DNA of 64,000 bases from an uncultured bacterium (GTDB lineage Bacteria; Bacillota; Clostridia; Oscillospirales; Oscillospiraceae), in the NCBI GenBank assembly GCA_946548895.1, contig CAMNQF010000011.1:1-64000 (forward strand). The letters run 5' to 3'. The translations under genes were made by a program, and so were the position numbers. The notes below the pieces were generated by a model. That model made no database searches, was not told the origin of the DNA, and worked only from the letters and a program-made list of their open reading frames with translations. This document shows positions 39,249 through 48,962 of the stretch, piece after piece. The first letter of the stretch is position 1; each line of letters opens with the position of its first letter.

Positions 39249-40370
39249 ATGAAACGGATTTTTTCTCTGCTGCTGGCCGCCGCGCTGGCCGCCGGACTGC
39301 TGATCAGCCCGGCGGCGGCCGCCTCCGCCCCCTGGGTGCGGATCGACGGGCGGGGGACGAACAGCCAGACGGTGACGGTCCAGGGCCTGTCCGGCAGCTA
39401 TAACGGCGTGCAGCTCACCCTGAACCTGAACAAGGCCCCGGAGAGCTTCCAGTTCGACCAGGCCCTGTCCGGCGGCGGCACCTACGCCACCAGCGCCCTG
39501 GACGGCGCCAGCATCACCGTTTACGTGGCCTCCCGGGGCCCCCTGAACCAGGGCGGGGCCGTCTCCCTGGGGGTGCTGCTGGGGAGCGAGAGCTTCCAAG
39601 TGCTGTCCGTCACCAATGTGAAGCTGCTGGAGATCAGCCCGGACGGGGCGGCGGAGTCCTCCTTCGGCCAGGTGAGCGTCAGCAGCGGCTCCGGCGCCGG
39701 CGGCACAGGGGGCGGCACATGGACCCCCGGCACCGGCTCTGGAAATGGAGATGGCACGGGCACGGGGACCGGCGGCGGGACTGGCTCGGGCGGCGGCGGG
39801 ACAGCCGGGACGGTTTCCCTGCCCTTCACCGATGTGCGGGAGGGGGACTGGTTCCGCCCGGCGGTGGCTTACGTCTACGGCGCGGGGCTGATGAACGGCA
39901 CCGGGCCCAACACCTTCACCCCCGGCGGGACCACCACCCGGGGCATGATCGTCACCATCCTCCACCGGCTGGAGGGCTCCCCGGCGGCGTGGGGCGGGTC
40001 CTTCCCCGACGTGGCCCCTGGGCAGTATTACTCCCAGGCGGTGGCCTGGGCCGCCGCCAACGGCATCGTCAACGGCTATGACACCGGCCTGTTCAAGCCG
40101 GACGCCAGCATCACCCGGGAGCAGATGGCGGCGATCCTCTACCGCTACGCCGCCTACAAGGGCTACAGCGTCACCGCCCGGGCGGACCTGTCCGCCTACG
40201 CCGACGCGGGGCAGGTGAGCAATTACGCCCTGGACGCCATGTCCTGGGCCAACCAGGCCGGGCTGATTACCGGCTCGGGCAGCAGCCTGCTTCCCGGCGG
40301 GGACGCCATCCGGGCCCAGTCCGCCGCCATCCTGATGCGCTTCTGCCGGAATGTGGCCGGCATGAACTAG
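39249..40370 (+). CDS. SLH-domain surface protein with cohesin-like N-terminal domain
   Basis: Signal peptide; beta-rich N-terminus (NGVQLTLNLN...ASITVYVASRGPLNQGGAVSLGVLLGS); Gly/Thr linker; SLH repeats FTDVREGDWFRPAVAYVYGAGLMNG. Confidence 0.8.
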   Translation: MKRIFSLLLAAALAAGLLISPAAAASAPWVRIDGRGTNSQTVTVQGLSGSYNGVQLTLNLNKAPESFQFDQALSGGGTYATSALDGASITVYVASRGPLNQGGAVSLGVLLGSESFQVLSVTNVKLLEISPDGAAESSFGQVSVSSGSGAGGTGGGTWTPGTGSGNGDGTGTGTGGGTGSGGGGTAGTVSLPFTDVREGDWFRPAVAYVYGAGLMNGTGPNTFTPGGTTTRGMIVTILHRLEGSPAAWGGSFPDVAPGQYYSQAVAWAAANGIVNGYDTGLFKPDASITREQMAAILYRYAAYKGYSVTARADLSAYADAGQVSNYALDAMSWANQAGLITGSGSSLLPGGDAIRAQSAAILMRFCRNVAGMN

Positions 40371-40392
40371 GCCGGCCGGACCCGGGACAATC

Positions 40393-40430
40393 AAAAGGGA
40401 CCGCCTGCATTGCGCAGGCGGTCCCTTTTT
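40393..40430. terminator. Rho-independent terminator (bidirectional)
   Basis: AAAAGGGACCGCCTGCATTGCGCAGGCGGTCCCTTTTT. Confidence 0.9.
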
Positions 40431-41406
40431 ACAGCATTGTTACGGTGCCGGAGAATATGATATGCCTGACGCCGCCGCCGTCCTCCGCCAGCAGGGCGAA
40501 ATTGCCGTCCACCCCGACGGCAACGCCGGTCTGGGGCCCGGCCTCCCCGTCAAAGCGGATCCGCCGCCCCAGGGTGGCGCAGTGGGCGCGGTAGCGTTCC
40601 AGGTAGCTCTCCCGTTCGGCCGGAAAGCTTCGGACCAGCCGGTCCAGCTCCTCCAGCAGGCACACCGCCAGCCGGTTGGGCTCCACGGGGAAGCCCTCCA
40701 GCGCCAGGGAGGTGGCGGTGTCCCCCAGCCCCTGGGCCCGGAAGGTTTCGGCGGTCTGGCGCATATTGATTCCCACGCCGGCCACCACGTAGTCCGGCTC
40801 GCCGCTCTCCCCCAAAAAGGACAGCTCGGTGAGGATGCCGCACAGTTTCTTTCCGTTGAGGTACAGGTCGTTGAGCCATTTGATATCCGCCGGGGCCCCG
40901 CTGGCCCGCTCCACGGCATCCCGGGCGGCCACCCCCACCCAGCCCGTCAGGGTGAGCAGGTCCTGCAATTTGGCGAGGGCGGGCCGCAGCAGCACCGACA
41001 GGTACAGCCCCTCCCCCCTGGGGGACTGGAAGGACCGCCCGTGGGTGCCCCGGCCCCCACTTTGCTCCTCCGCCAGCAGGACGGAGCCCGTGGGCGCTCC
41101 CGCCGCGGCCCGGGCCTTCAGCTGGGTGTTGGTGGAGTCCACCAGCGGCTCCACCGCAATGTTTCCGGCAAACACATTGCCCCTGTCCAGCTGGGCGGCG
41201 ATGTAGGGCGCGGACAGGGACGGGGGCGGCCCCGCCAGCCGGTATCCCTTCCGGGTGGACGACTCAATGGGCCAGCCCGCCTGGCGCAGGGCTTCGACTT
41301 CCTTCCACACCGCCGCCCGGGTGACGCCCAGGGCGCGGCTCATCTCCTCGCCGGAGAGGTACTCCGGGCTTCCGGCCAGCAGCGCGGCCACCTGATTCCG
41401 TTCCAT
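40429..41406 (-). CDS. birA: Biotin--[acetyl-CoA-carboxylase] ligase / biotin operon repressor
   Basis: N-terminal HTH; SGGRGTHGRSFQSPRGEGLYLSVLLRP; KWLNDLYLNGKKLCGILTE. Confidence 0.93.
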   Translation of the reverse strand: MERNQVAALLAGSPEYLSGEEMSRALGVTRAAVWKEVEALRQAGWPIESSTRKGYRLAGPPPSLSAPYIAAQLDRGNVFAGNIAVEPLVDSTNTQLKARAAAGAPTGSVLLAEEQSGGRGTHGRSFQSPRGEGLYLSVLLRPALAKLQDLLTLTGWVGVAARDAVERASGAPADIKWLNDLYLNGKKLCGILTELSFLGESGEPDYVVAGVGINMRQTAETFRAQGLGDTATSLALEGFPVEPNRLAVCLLEELDRLVRSFPAERESYLERYRAHCATLGRRIRFDGEAGPQTGVAVGVDGNFALLAEDGGGVRHIIFSGTVTML

Positions 41407-41416
41407 GGCGCCGCCC

Positions 41417-42715
41417 TCAGTCCTGGGCCATGCTGTCCATGAGGGGGAAGGTGACGGTGTGCTCCGCGCCGTTGCGCAGGACAACGCAGGTCAGCTCGGC
41501 GTCCGCCCCGGTGCGGTAGAGGACCCTCCTCAGCTCCACTAGCGACGTCACTGGAACGCCGTTGGCGGAGAGAATCAGGTCGTTCTCCCGCAGCCCCGCC
41601 TCCCGGGCGGCGGCGCTGGTCACCTCGGCCACACGGATGCCCTTCCGGCCGTCCAGCTGGGCGGCCTGGCAGCGGATGCCCATGGCGGGCCGCCAGGTCT
41701 TGCCGGTGGCCAGGATGTGGTTGAGGAAGGGGACCGCGTCGGTAATGGGGATGGCCAGCCCCATGCCCTCCAGCACCACGGCGTTTTCAATGGATTCGCC
41801 CGGCTCCCGCTCGAAGCCGGTGATTTTGGCGCAGGTGATGCCCACCACCTGGCCGGACTCGTTGAGCAGGGCCCCGCCGGAATTGCCGGGGTTCAGGGGG
41901 TTGGACACCTGGATCAGGCCCAGGGCGTTTCCCGACCGGTCCTCGTCCCGGTCCAGGGCGGACACAATGCCCACCGACATGGAGCCCAGCAGATAGCCCA
42001 TGGGGTTGCCCACGGCGTATACCCAGTCCCCCACGGCCAGCTGGTCGGAGTCCCCCAGCCGGGCGGGGGTGAGCTCCGCCCCCTTGGGGTCGAACTTCAG
42101 CACGGCCAGGTCGAACTCCTCGTCAAAGCCGATGACCCTGGCGCTGAACAGGCTGCCGGAGCCGTCCAGCAGCCCCACGTCGATTTTCACCGCTTCGTCG
42201 ATGATGTGGTAGTTGGTGACCACATAGCCGGCCCTGTCCACCACCACGCCGGTGCCCACGCTGCCCTCAAAGGGGGAGGAATGGGTCGTTTCCACGCACA
42301 CCAGGGTGGGCAGCGCGGCCTGGTACAGCTCCCGCCCCGACAGGACGGGGCCTGCGGGCTGCGGCGACAGCTCCACCGAGGGGTCCGGGTCCCCCCAGGG
42401 CAGGTCATCCGGGGTCCAGCCGGAGGAACTGTTTTCCAGGTGGCGGCTGACCCAGGGGCGGGGGTCGTCAGGCATGGAAGGGACAGCCTGGGCAATGGCG
42501 TTCGCGATGGCAGTGACCGCCCAGAAGCTGATCCCCCCCAGCAGGGCCAGCACCAGAAGAATGGAGACCGCGGGGACCAGCCAGCGCCGGGCCCCCCGCT
42601 TGAAGCCGCGGCCGGAGCCGTCCGGCCGTCCTGTGGGCAGGGGGGGCGGCGGAGCGCCGGGGCCCTTTGGCCAGCGGGCAGACAGGTAGTTGTCCATGGT
42701 GGGTCCTCCCATCAA
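41417..42715 (-). CDS. HtrA/DegP-like trypsin-type serine protease with PDZ domain
   Basis: GTGVVVDRAGYVVTNYHII; NPGNSGGALLNESGQVVGI; C-terminal PDZ. Confidence 0.93.
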   Translation of the reverse strand: MMGGPTMDNYLSARWPKGPGAPPPPLPTGRPDGSGRGFKRGARRWLVPAVSILLVLALLGGISFWAVTAIANAIAQAVPSMPDDPRPWVSRHLENSSSGWTPDDLPWGDPDPSVELSPQPAGPVLSGRELYQAALPTLVCVETTHSSPFEGSVGTGVVVDRAGYVVTNYHIIDEAVKIDVGLLDGSGSLFSARVIGFDEEFDLAVLKFDPKGAELTPARLGDSDQLAVGDWVYAVGNPMGYLLGSMSVGIVSALDRDEDRSGNALGLIQVSNPLNPGNSGGALLNESGQVVGITCAKITGFEREPGESIENAVVLEGMGLAIPITDAVPFLNHILATGKTWRPAMGIRCQAAQLDGRKGIRVAEVTSAAAREAGLRENDLILSANGVPVTSLVELRRVLYRTGADAELTCVVLRNGAEHTVTFPLMDSMAQD

Positions 42716-42728
42716 AAAAGCGTTGGGT

Positions 42729-44162
42729 CTATGCTCTGGTCATGGTGAAGATGAACTTGGTCACGCCATCCTCGCTGACGCAGGAGATGGTCTCCTTGTG
42801 GCTGTTGAGGATGGTTTTGACGATATACAGCCCCAGGCCCACCCCGTCCCGGTCGGCGGAGCGGGAGTGGTCGGTTTTGTGGAACCGGTCGAAGATGAGG
42901 GACTGCTCCTCCCGGGGGATGGTCTCCCCCTGGTTGCTGATGGTGATGGTGGCCTTGGGGCCCTTGACGGTGACGGACAGCCCCAGCATCCCCCCCTCCT
43001 TGGAGAACTTGATGGCGTTGTCCAGCAGGTTGTAGCACACCTGGGTGATGGCGTCCTGGTCGCCCCACACGGGGACGGGCTCATCGTCGGGGAACTGGGC
43101 GTCCACCTCCAGGTGCTTGGCGTTCACCTTGCCCTCCAGGGTGACCAGGGCCCGCACCAGGGTTTCGCAGATGTCGAACTGCTGCTGGGCGGCCCGCTCG
43201 TCGGACTGGAGGCGGGACAGGTCCAGCATGGACCGCACCAGCCGGGACAGCCGCCGGGTCTCCGAGGAGATGATCTGGAGGTAGTGCCGCTCCTCCTCGG
43301 GGGGGATGGTGCCGTCCAGGATGCCGTCGGCGAAGCCGGCGATGGTGGTCATGGGGGTTTTGAGCTCGTGGGACACGTTGGCGATGAACTCGGAGCGCCG
43401 CTTCTCGCTGTTGGACAGGGACTCGGCCATGGCGTTGAAGGCCTCGGCCAGCTCGCCCACCTCGTCCCGCCGGCTGCCCACGTCCACCCGCACATCCAGC
43501 TGGCCCAGGCCGAACTGCCGGGCGGCGGCGGCAATCTCCTTGATGGGCTGGGACTGGCGCATACTGGTCACGGAGCTGATGATGGCGGCGATGAGGATGA
43601 CCGCCAGGGTTGTCACCAGCAGGATGGCGAACAGGTCCCGCCACACCCCGCTGATGTTGGACGCGGAGCAGGACACCAGCACCAGCCCCTGGAGGTAGTC
43701 CGTGCCGTTGACGGAGGTGGTGATGGGCAGGCCCACCAGGTACCGGGGCTCGCCGTACAGCCCGTCCAGGGTGGTCATGCCGGTGAAGGAGCCGCTCACG
43801 ATGGCGTTTACCATCTGCGGGCTCAGGGGGGCGTACTGGAGGTCGGTGAGGGCGGCGTCGCCGCTGGCGGCGTAGACGATGACCCCCTCCGCGGTGGCCA
43901 CGATCACGTGGGAGTCGGACACCAGGGCCACCGAGCTGAGGTAGCTCTGAAAGGCCTTGGTCTGCCACACCACGCTGCCCCCGGTGTTCACCGAGTCGGA
44001 GGTGAACTGGGCGATATATTTGGCGTTGCGCTCCAGGGTGTCCTTTTTCTCCCGGATGGTGTACTGGTAGCTCAGGGTGGCGAAGGACGCCCCCAGCATG
44101 AGGAAGGACAGCAGCACCATGCCCACCATGGTGGCGAACTGGCGGCCGTACATGGTTTTCAC
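42729..44162 (-). CDS. Sensor histidine kinase (HAMP, HisKA, HATPase)
   Basis: FIANVSHELKTPMTTIAGF; VCYNLLDNAIKFS; DGVGLGLYIVK. Confidence 0.93.
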   Translation of the reverse strand: MKTMYGRQFATMVGMVLLSFLMLGASFATLSYQYTIREKKDTLERNAKYIAQFTSDSVNTGGSVVWQTKAFQSYLSSVALVSDSHVIVATAEGVIVYAASGDAALTDLQYAPLSPQMVNAIVSGSFTGMTTLDGLYGEPRYLVGLPITTSVNGTDYLQGLVLVSCSASNISGVWRDLFAILLVTTLAVILIAAIISSVTSMRQSQPIKEIAAAARQFGLGQLDVRVDVGSRRDEVGELAEAFNAMAESLSNSEKRRSEFIANVSHELKTPMTTIAGFADGILDGTIPPEEERHYLQIISSETRRLSRLVRSMLDLSRLQSDERAAQQQFDICETLVRALVTLEGKVNAKHLEVDAQFPDDEPVPVWGDQDAITQVCYNLLDNAIKFSKEGGMLGLSVTVKGPKATITISNQGETIPREEQSLIFDRFHKTDHSRSADRDGVGLGLYIVKTILNSHKETISCVSEDGVTKFIFTMTRA

Positions 44163-44866
44163 GGGGTTGTCACCTCGAACTTATACCCCACGCCCCACAC
44201 GGTTTTCAGCGACCACTGGTCGCTGACCCCTTCCAGCTTTTCCCGCAGGCGCTTGATGTGCACATCCACGGTGCGGGAGTCGCCGAAGTAGTCGAAGCCC
44301 CACACCTCGTCCAGCAGCTGGTTCCGGGTGAACACCCGGTTGGGGGAGGAGGCCAGGTGGAACAGCAGCTCCAGCTCCTTGGGGGGGGTGTCCACCCGCT
44401 TGCCGTCCACCAGCAGCTCATAGGAGTCCAGATTGACCACCAGCTTGTCAAAGGCCAGGCGCTTTTCCGGCTGTTCCTCCTCGCCGTAGCGGCGGAGGAC
44501 GGCGTGGACCCGTGCCAGCACCTCCTTGGTCTCGAAGGGCTTGGTGATGTAGTCGTCCGCCCCCATCTCCAGGCCGGACACCTTGTCCTCCAGCTCACCC
44601 TTGGCGGTGAGCATGATGATGGGGGTTTTGGAGGTTTCCCGGATCTTCCGGCAGACGGACCAGCCGTCCATGGAGGGCAGCATGATGTCCAGGATGACCA
44701 GGTCGGGCTGGACGGCCTGGAACTTCTCCAGCCCTTCCAGGCCGTCCCCGGCCACGTGGCAGGTCATGCCCTCCTTTTCCAGGTACAGCCGGAGCAGGTC
44801 GGCGATGTTTTTGTCGTCCTCCACAATCAGGATACCGCGGGGCATGGCAACCACCCTTTCGTTCAT
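44159..44866 (-). CDS. OmpR/PhoB-family response regulator
   Basis: ILIVEDDKNIADLL; DLVILDIMLPSMDG; winged-helix C-terminus. Confidence 0.95.
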   Translation of the reverse strand: MNERVVAMPRGILIVEDDKNIADLLRLYLEKEGMTCHVAGDGLEGLEKFQAVQPDLVILDIMLPSMDGWSVCRKIRETSKTPIIMLTAKGELEDKVSGLEMGADDYITKPFETKEVLARVHAVLRRYGEEEQPEKRLAFDKLVVNLDSYELLVDGKRVDTPPKELELLFHLASSPNRVFTRNQLLDEVWGFDYFGDSRTVDVHIKRLREKLEGVSDQWSLKTVWGVGYKFEVTTP

Positions 44867-44965
44867 ATGCGCACAGCCGCCGTGGACGGCGCGGCAGCGC
44901 TGGCGCTTCTTTTGTCATTATAAGCCGTACGGCGTCGGATTTCCAGAAAAATTTGTGAACAAACC

Positions 44966-44994
44966 AAAAAACGGGGCCGCCGCGAAAGCGGCCG
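44966..44994 (-). terminator. Rho-independent terminator
   Basis: Reverse complement GGCCGCTTTCGCGGCGGCCCCGTTTTTTGG. Confidence 0.65.
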
Positions 44995-45010
44995 TCAGCT
45001 TTTGCGGCGG

Positions 45011-46171
45011 CTACAGCACATGGGAGCGGTCCACCTGGATGACGGGGCGGCAGTCCGGCTCCCGCTCCATCAGCTTTTGGGTGAGGGTGTCCCGCACCTG
45101 CCCGTCGGACAGGGCCACGTCGTAGGGCATCACCACGTCGAAAGACACCGCGCCTCCTCCGCCGCGGCGGAAGTCGTGAATGGTGGCGGCGGGGTCCATC
45201 TCCCGGGCCAGGGACTCCGCCAGGGCCCGCAGGCGGTCCGATTGGGGGTCTCCCTGCTCCACCGGGTCCAGGTGGATGACGGCCTCCAGCCCGAAGCGCC
45301 GGGCCAGCTCCCGCTCCGCCTGGTCCACCACTCCATGGAGGGCCACCAGGGAGCCGGTGGCGGGCACCTCGGCGTGGGCGGACATCATCCGCCGGCCGGG
45401 GCCGTAGTCGTGGATCACCAGGTCGTGGACGCCCAGAATCTGGGGGTCGCTGAGGATGAGCGCTTCAATGTCCGCCACCATGGCGGGGTCGGGGGGCGTG
45501 CCCAGCAGGGGGTCCAGGGTGTCCCGGGCGGCGGACCACCCGGTGCGCAGGATGAGGGCCGCCACCAGCAGGCCCAGCCAGCCGTCCAGCTGGATGTGGA
45601 GAAAGTGGGAGGCGGCCAGCCCCGCCAGCACCGCCGACGTGGCCAGCACGTCGGAGCGGGCGTCCGCCCCCGCCGCGGCCAGGGCGGTGGACTGGGCCCT
45701 GCGCCCCATCTCGCCGTAGAACCAGCCCATCCACAGCTTTACCAGGATGGACAGCGCCAGCAGGCCCACCGCCAGGGGGCCCAGGGCGGCGGGCGCCGGG
45801 TGGAGGATTTTTTCCAGGGACCCGCGGCCCAGCTCCACCCCCACCAGCAGGATGAGCAGGGACACGCCCAGACCCGCCAGGTACTCCACGCGGCCGTGGC
45901 CGAAGGGGTGGCGTTCGTCCGCCCGCTGGGAGGCCAGCTTGAAGCCCGCCAGGGTCACGGCGGACCCGGCGGCGTCGGACAGGTTGTTGAAGGCGTCGGC
46001 GGTGACGGAGATGGCCCCGGTGAGCACGCCCGCCAGCAGCTTGACGGCGAACAAAAACAGGTTGAGCCCCAGCCCCACGCCTCCCGCCAGCAGGCCGTAC
46101 CGCTCCCGGACGATGGGGTCGTGGGTGTCTTGGTAGTGTGGGATAAACCGGCGCAAAAGTGCCTCCAGCAT
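45011..46171 (-). CDS. Cation diffusion facilitator transporter
   Basis: SVTADAFNNLSDAAGSAVTL; DERHPFGHGRVEYL. Confidence 0.92.
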   Translation of the reverse strand: MLEALLRRFIPHYQDTHDPIVRERYGLLAGGVGLGLNLFLFAVKLLAGVLTGAISVTADAFNNLSDAAGSAVTLAGFKLASQRADERHPFGHGRVEYLAGLGVSLLILLVGVELGRGSLEKILHPAPAALGPLAVGLLALSILVKLWMGWFYGEMGRRAQSTALAAAGADARSDVLATSAVLAGLAASHFLHIQLDGWLGLLVAALILRTGWSAARDTLDPLLGTPPDPAMVADIEALILSDPQILGVHDLVIHDYGPGRRMMSAHAEVPATGSLVALHGVVDQAERELARRFGLEAVIHLDPVEQGDPQSDRLRALAESLAREMDPAATIHDFRRGGGGAVSFDVVMPYDVALSDGQVRDTLTQKLMEREPDCRPVIQVDRSHVL

Positions 46172-46320
46172 GGTGAGGCCCCCTCTCTGGAATTTCTTTC
46201 CTTATAGTATGCCCAGGAGAGGGCATATAGCAATCTGCCTGGGTGAGCTACCCAGGCAGATATTGTATTCAGACGGGTTTGATTTACGCTCCGGCGGGGC
46301 GCGTGGCCGGGGCGCTTGCG

Positions 46321-47535
46321 CTATGAGCTAGGCCGGCAGGCCCTCACGATGGACAGGGGCGGGACCTGGCGGGGCAGCTTCATGCGGAACGCCATCTGGG
46401 GGCGCCGGGGCTCCGCCAGGCCGAAGCCGTCCATGTCCCGCATCATGGGGGCGGTCATGGCGAAGGCGGGCACGCCCGGCCCCACCACCTCAATCTCATC
46501 CCCGGCGGCGAACTTGTTGCGCAGGGACAGCCGGGCATTGCCCAGGGCGTCGCAGGACTGGACGATGGCCAGCACCTGCCAGTCCCGGACGTACCGGGCG
46601 GAGTCGGTATACTGCCCCGGCTGGCCGAACCAGAACCCGGTGGAGTAGTGCCGGTGGCTCACCTTGTCCACCTCCGCCCGCCAAGCCGGGTCCAGGGGCC
46701 TGCCCTCCGCCGCCGCGTCCACGGCATGGCGGTAGGCGGCGGTGGTCATGGCGGCGTAGTAGGCGCTCTTGGCCCGGCCCTCGATTTTCAGCGAGTCCAC
46801 CCCGGCCTGGATCAGCTCCGGGATGTGGTCGATCATGCACATATCCCGGCTGTTCATAATGAAGGTCTCGCCGCCCTCCTCGAACACGGGGAAGTACTCC
46901 CCGGGGCGTTTTTCCTCCATCAGGGCGTACTGGTAGCGGCAGGGCTGGGCGCACGCCCCCCGGGAGGCGTCCCGCCCGGTCATGTAGTTGGACAGCAGGC
47001 ACCGCCCCGACCAGGACACGCACATGGCCCCGTGGACGAAGCACTCCACCTCCAGGCCCCGGGGGGCTTTGGCCTTCAGCTCCGCCACCTCGTCCAGGGA
47101 CAGCTCCCGGGCCAGAATCACCCGGGACGCCCCCAGCTCATGCCACACCCGGGCGGCCTCATAGTTGGTGATGCCCGTCTGGGTGGACATATGCACCTGG
47201 ACATGGGGGGCGTGGCACCTGCACAGGTCCAGCACGTCGGGCCCGGCGGCGATCACCGCGTCCGCGCCGATGGCGTCCAGATACTCCAGGTATTCGGGGA
47301 GGCGGGCCACCTCGCCGTTCCTCGCCAGGGTGTTGCAGGTGACGTGGACCCGGACGCCCTTGGCGTGGGCGGCGGACACGGCGTCCTTCAACCCGTCCCG
47401 GTCGAAGTTGCCGGCGAAGGCCCGCATCCCGAAGGAATCGCCGGCCAGGTACACCGCGTCCGCGCCGTAGGCCAGCGCCATGTCCAGCCGCTCCCGGTCC
47501 CCGGCGGGGGAGAGCACCTCCGGTTTAGCCGCCAT
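46321..47535 (-). CDS. U32 family peptidase-like protein
   Basis: PEVLSPAGDRERLDMALAYGADAVYL; ECFVHGAMCVSWSGRCLLSNYMTGRDASRGACAQPCRY. Confidence 0.92.
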   Translation of the reverse strand: MAAKPEVLSPAGDRERLDMALAYGADAVYLAGDSFGMRAFAGNFDRDGLKDAVSAAHAKGVRVHVTCNTLARNGEVARLPEYLEYLDAIGADAVIAAGPDVLDLCRCHAPHVQVHMSTQTGITNYEAARVWHELGASRVILARELSLDEVAELKAKAPRGLEVECFVHGAMCVSWSGRCLLSNYMTGRDASRGACAQPCRYQYALMEEKRPGEYFPVFEEGGETFIMNSRDMCMIDHIPELIQAGVDSLKIEGRAKSAYYAAMTTAAYRHAVDAAAEGRPLDPAWRAEVDKVSHRHYSTGFWFGQPGQYTDSARYVRDWQVLAIVQSCDALGNARLSLRNKFAAGDEIEVVGPGVPAFAMTAPMMRDMDGFGLAEPRRPQMAFRMKLPRQVPPLSIVRACRPSS

Positions 47536-48700
47536 TGCCCTGGTAGCGCTGCACCAGCACGCTGTGCTCGGCGAAAGTGCGGCTGAACTCGTGCTCCTTG
47601 GTCTCCGGGTTGAGGACGTAGAAGTAGTAATTGGTATCCTCCGGCTCCATGGCGGCCAGCAGGGAGGCCATGCCGGGATTGGAGATGGGGCCGGCGGGCA
47701 GCCCCTGGTAGAGGTAGGTGTTATAGGGGGAGTCGATGGACTTGTCCGCCTCGGTGGGCACCTTGCCGCCGTTGAGGTAGACCAGGGTGGCGTCGATCTG
47801 AAGGTAGCCCGCCGTCTCGGCGGTGGGGTTGTTCAGACGGTTGTAGATGACGGAGGCGATGGTCTTATAGTCCTTGCCGGAGGTCTCCTTCTCGATCATG
47901 GAGGCGATGGTGACGATGTCGTGGAGGGAATAGGCCGGCTCCGTCTCCCCGTCCCCGGCAAAGCGGGACATATACTGGTCCATTTTGGCGTCAAAGTTCA
48001 CCAGCATTTTATTGATGACGTACTTGGGGTTTTCCCCCAGTTGGAAGGTGTAGGTGTCGGGGAAGAGGTAGCCCTCCAGCCGGTGGTAGTCGCCCAGGGG
48101 GCGGCCCTTCAGCCAGTCGAAGGCGTAGTCCCAGTTGGCGGCCATGTCCCGGAGCTTGTCCACCGAAGTGACGCCCCGCTCGTCCAGCAGGGCAAAGACC
48201 TGGTCGATGGTATAGCCCTCGGGGATGGTGATGTCCGTCTCCTGCCGGGTGGAGGAGGAGGAGCTCATGCTGGACACCAGGGCGTGGTAGTCCATTTCGG
48301 TGTTCAGCTTGTAGGTGCCCGGGGCAATTTTGCCTTCCGCGTGGGAGAACCAGGCGTAGAGCTTAAAAAGGAACTTGTACTGGATCAGGCCCTCCGCCTC
48401 CAGCTGATCCACCACGGCGCTGAAGTCGGTGTCCTCTTCAATTGTAATCACGGTGGAGGCGGGCTCCTTGTTCAGGCCCAGCAGGTCGCAGGCCCATACC
48501 CAGCCCACCGTGGCCAGTATGGCGGAGGCGCCGATGACCAGCAGGACATACAAGAGCGCGCCCGCCACGCGGGAGGCGGCGCTGCGCCGCCGGGGGGACC
48601 TGCGGCGGGACTGTGCGGGCTGCTGGCGCCCGGGCGGCTCCCGCCGGGAGGGGGGCTGGCTGCGTCCGGGTGTGCGATGCTCATCTGCCATGTGATTCAC
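47525..48700 (-). CDS. mltG: Endolytic murein transglycosylase MltG
   Basis: TIASMIEKETSGKDYKTIASVIYNRL; TYLYQGLPAGPISNPG. Confidence 0.93.
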   Translation of the reverse strand: MNHMADEHRTPGRSQPPSRREPPGRQQPAQSRRRSPRRRSAASRVAGALLYVLLVIGASAILATVGWVWACDLLGLNKEPASTVITIEEDTDFSAVVDQLEAEGLIQYKFLFKLYAWFSHAEGKIAPGTYKLNTEMDYHALVSSMSSSSSTRQETDITIPEGYTIDQVFALLDERGVTSVDKLRDMAANWDYAFDWLKGRPLGDYHRLEGYLFPDTYTFQLGENPKYVINKMLVNFDAKMDQYMSRFAGDGETEPAYSLHDIVTIASMIEKETSGKDYKTIASVIYNRLNNPTAETAGYLQIDATLVYLNGGKVPTEADKSIDSPYNTYLYQGLPAGPISNPGMASLLAAMEPEDTNYYFYVLNPETKEHEFSRTFAEHSVLVQRYQGNGG

Positions 48701-48809
48701 TCCTTATGGGTTTCGGGGGGTCCGAACAGGGTGGGAACCAATTTTCCGGCCCCCACATAGTATGACGCAGAAACGGGGAGAAAAGCCGGCCGGGGGGCCG
48801 GCAAGCCAC

Positions 48810-48955
48810 GGGGCTCGGCCCCGGCGCCGCCGGGTGACGGCGTCCGGGCCGGTCTCCGGGACCGGGAAAGCCAAGGTGAACGGGGGCCGCCCCTGGCGCC
48901 GCCGGGGGCGGCGTCAGGGCCGGTCTCTGTGACCGGGACATCAAATGTGAGGTGA
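48810..48955 (+). repeat. Imperfect tandem duplication (~70 bp x2) of a hairpin leader
   Basis: Both units contain GCGCCG...CGGCGTC and CCGGTC-N5-GACCGG hairpins (loops TCCGG and TCTGT) then AAGGTGA / GAGGTGA. Confidence 0.6.
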
Positions 48956-48962
48956 CAAAATC

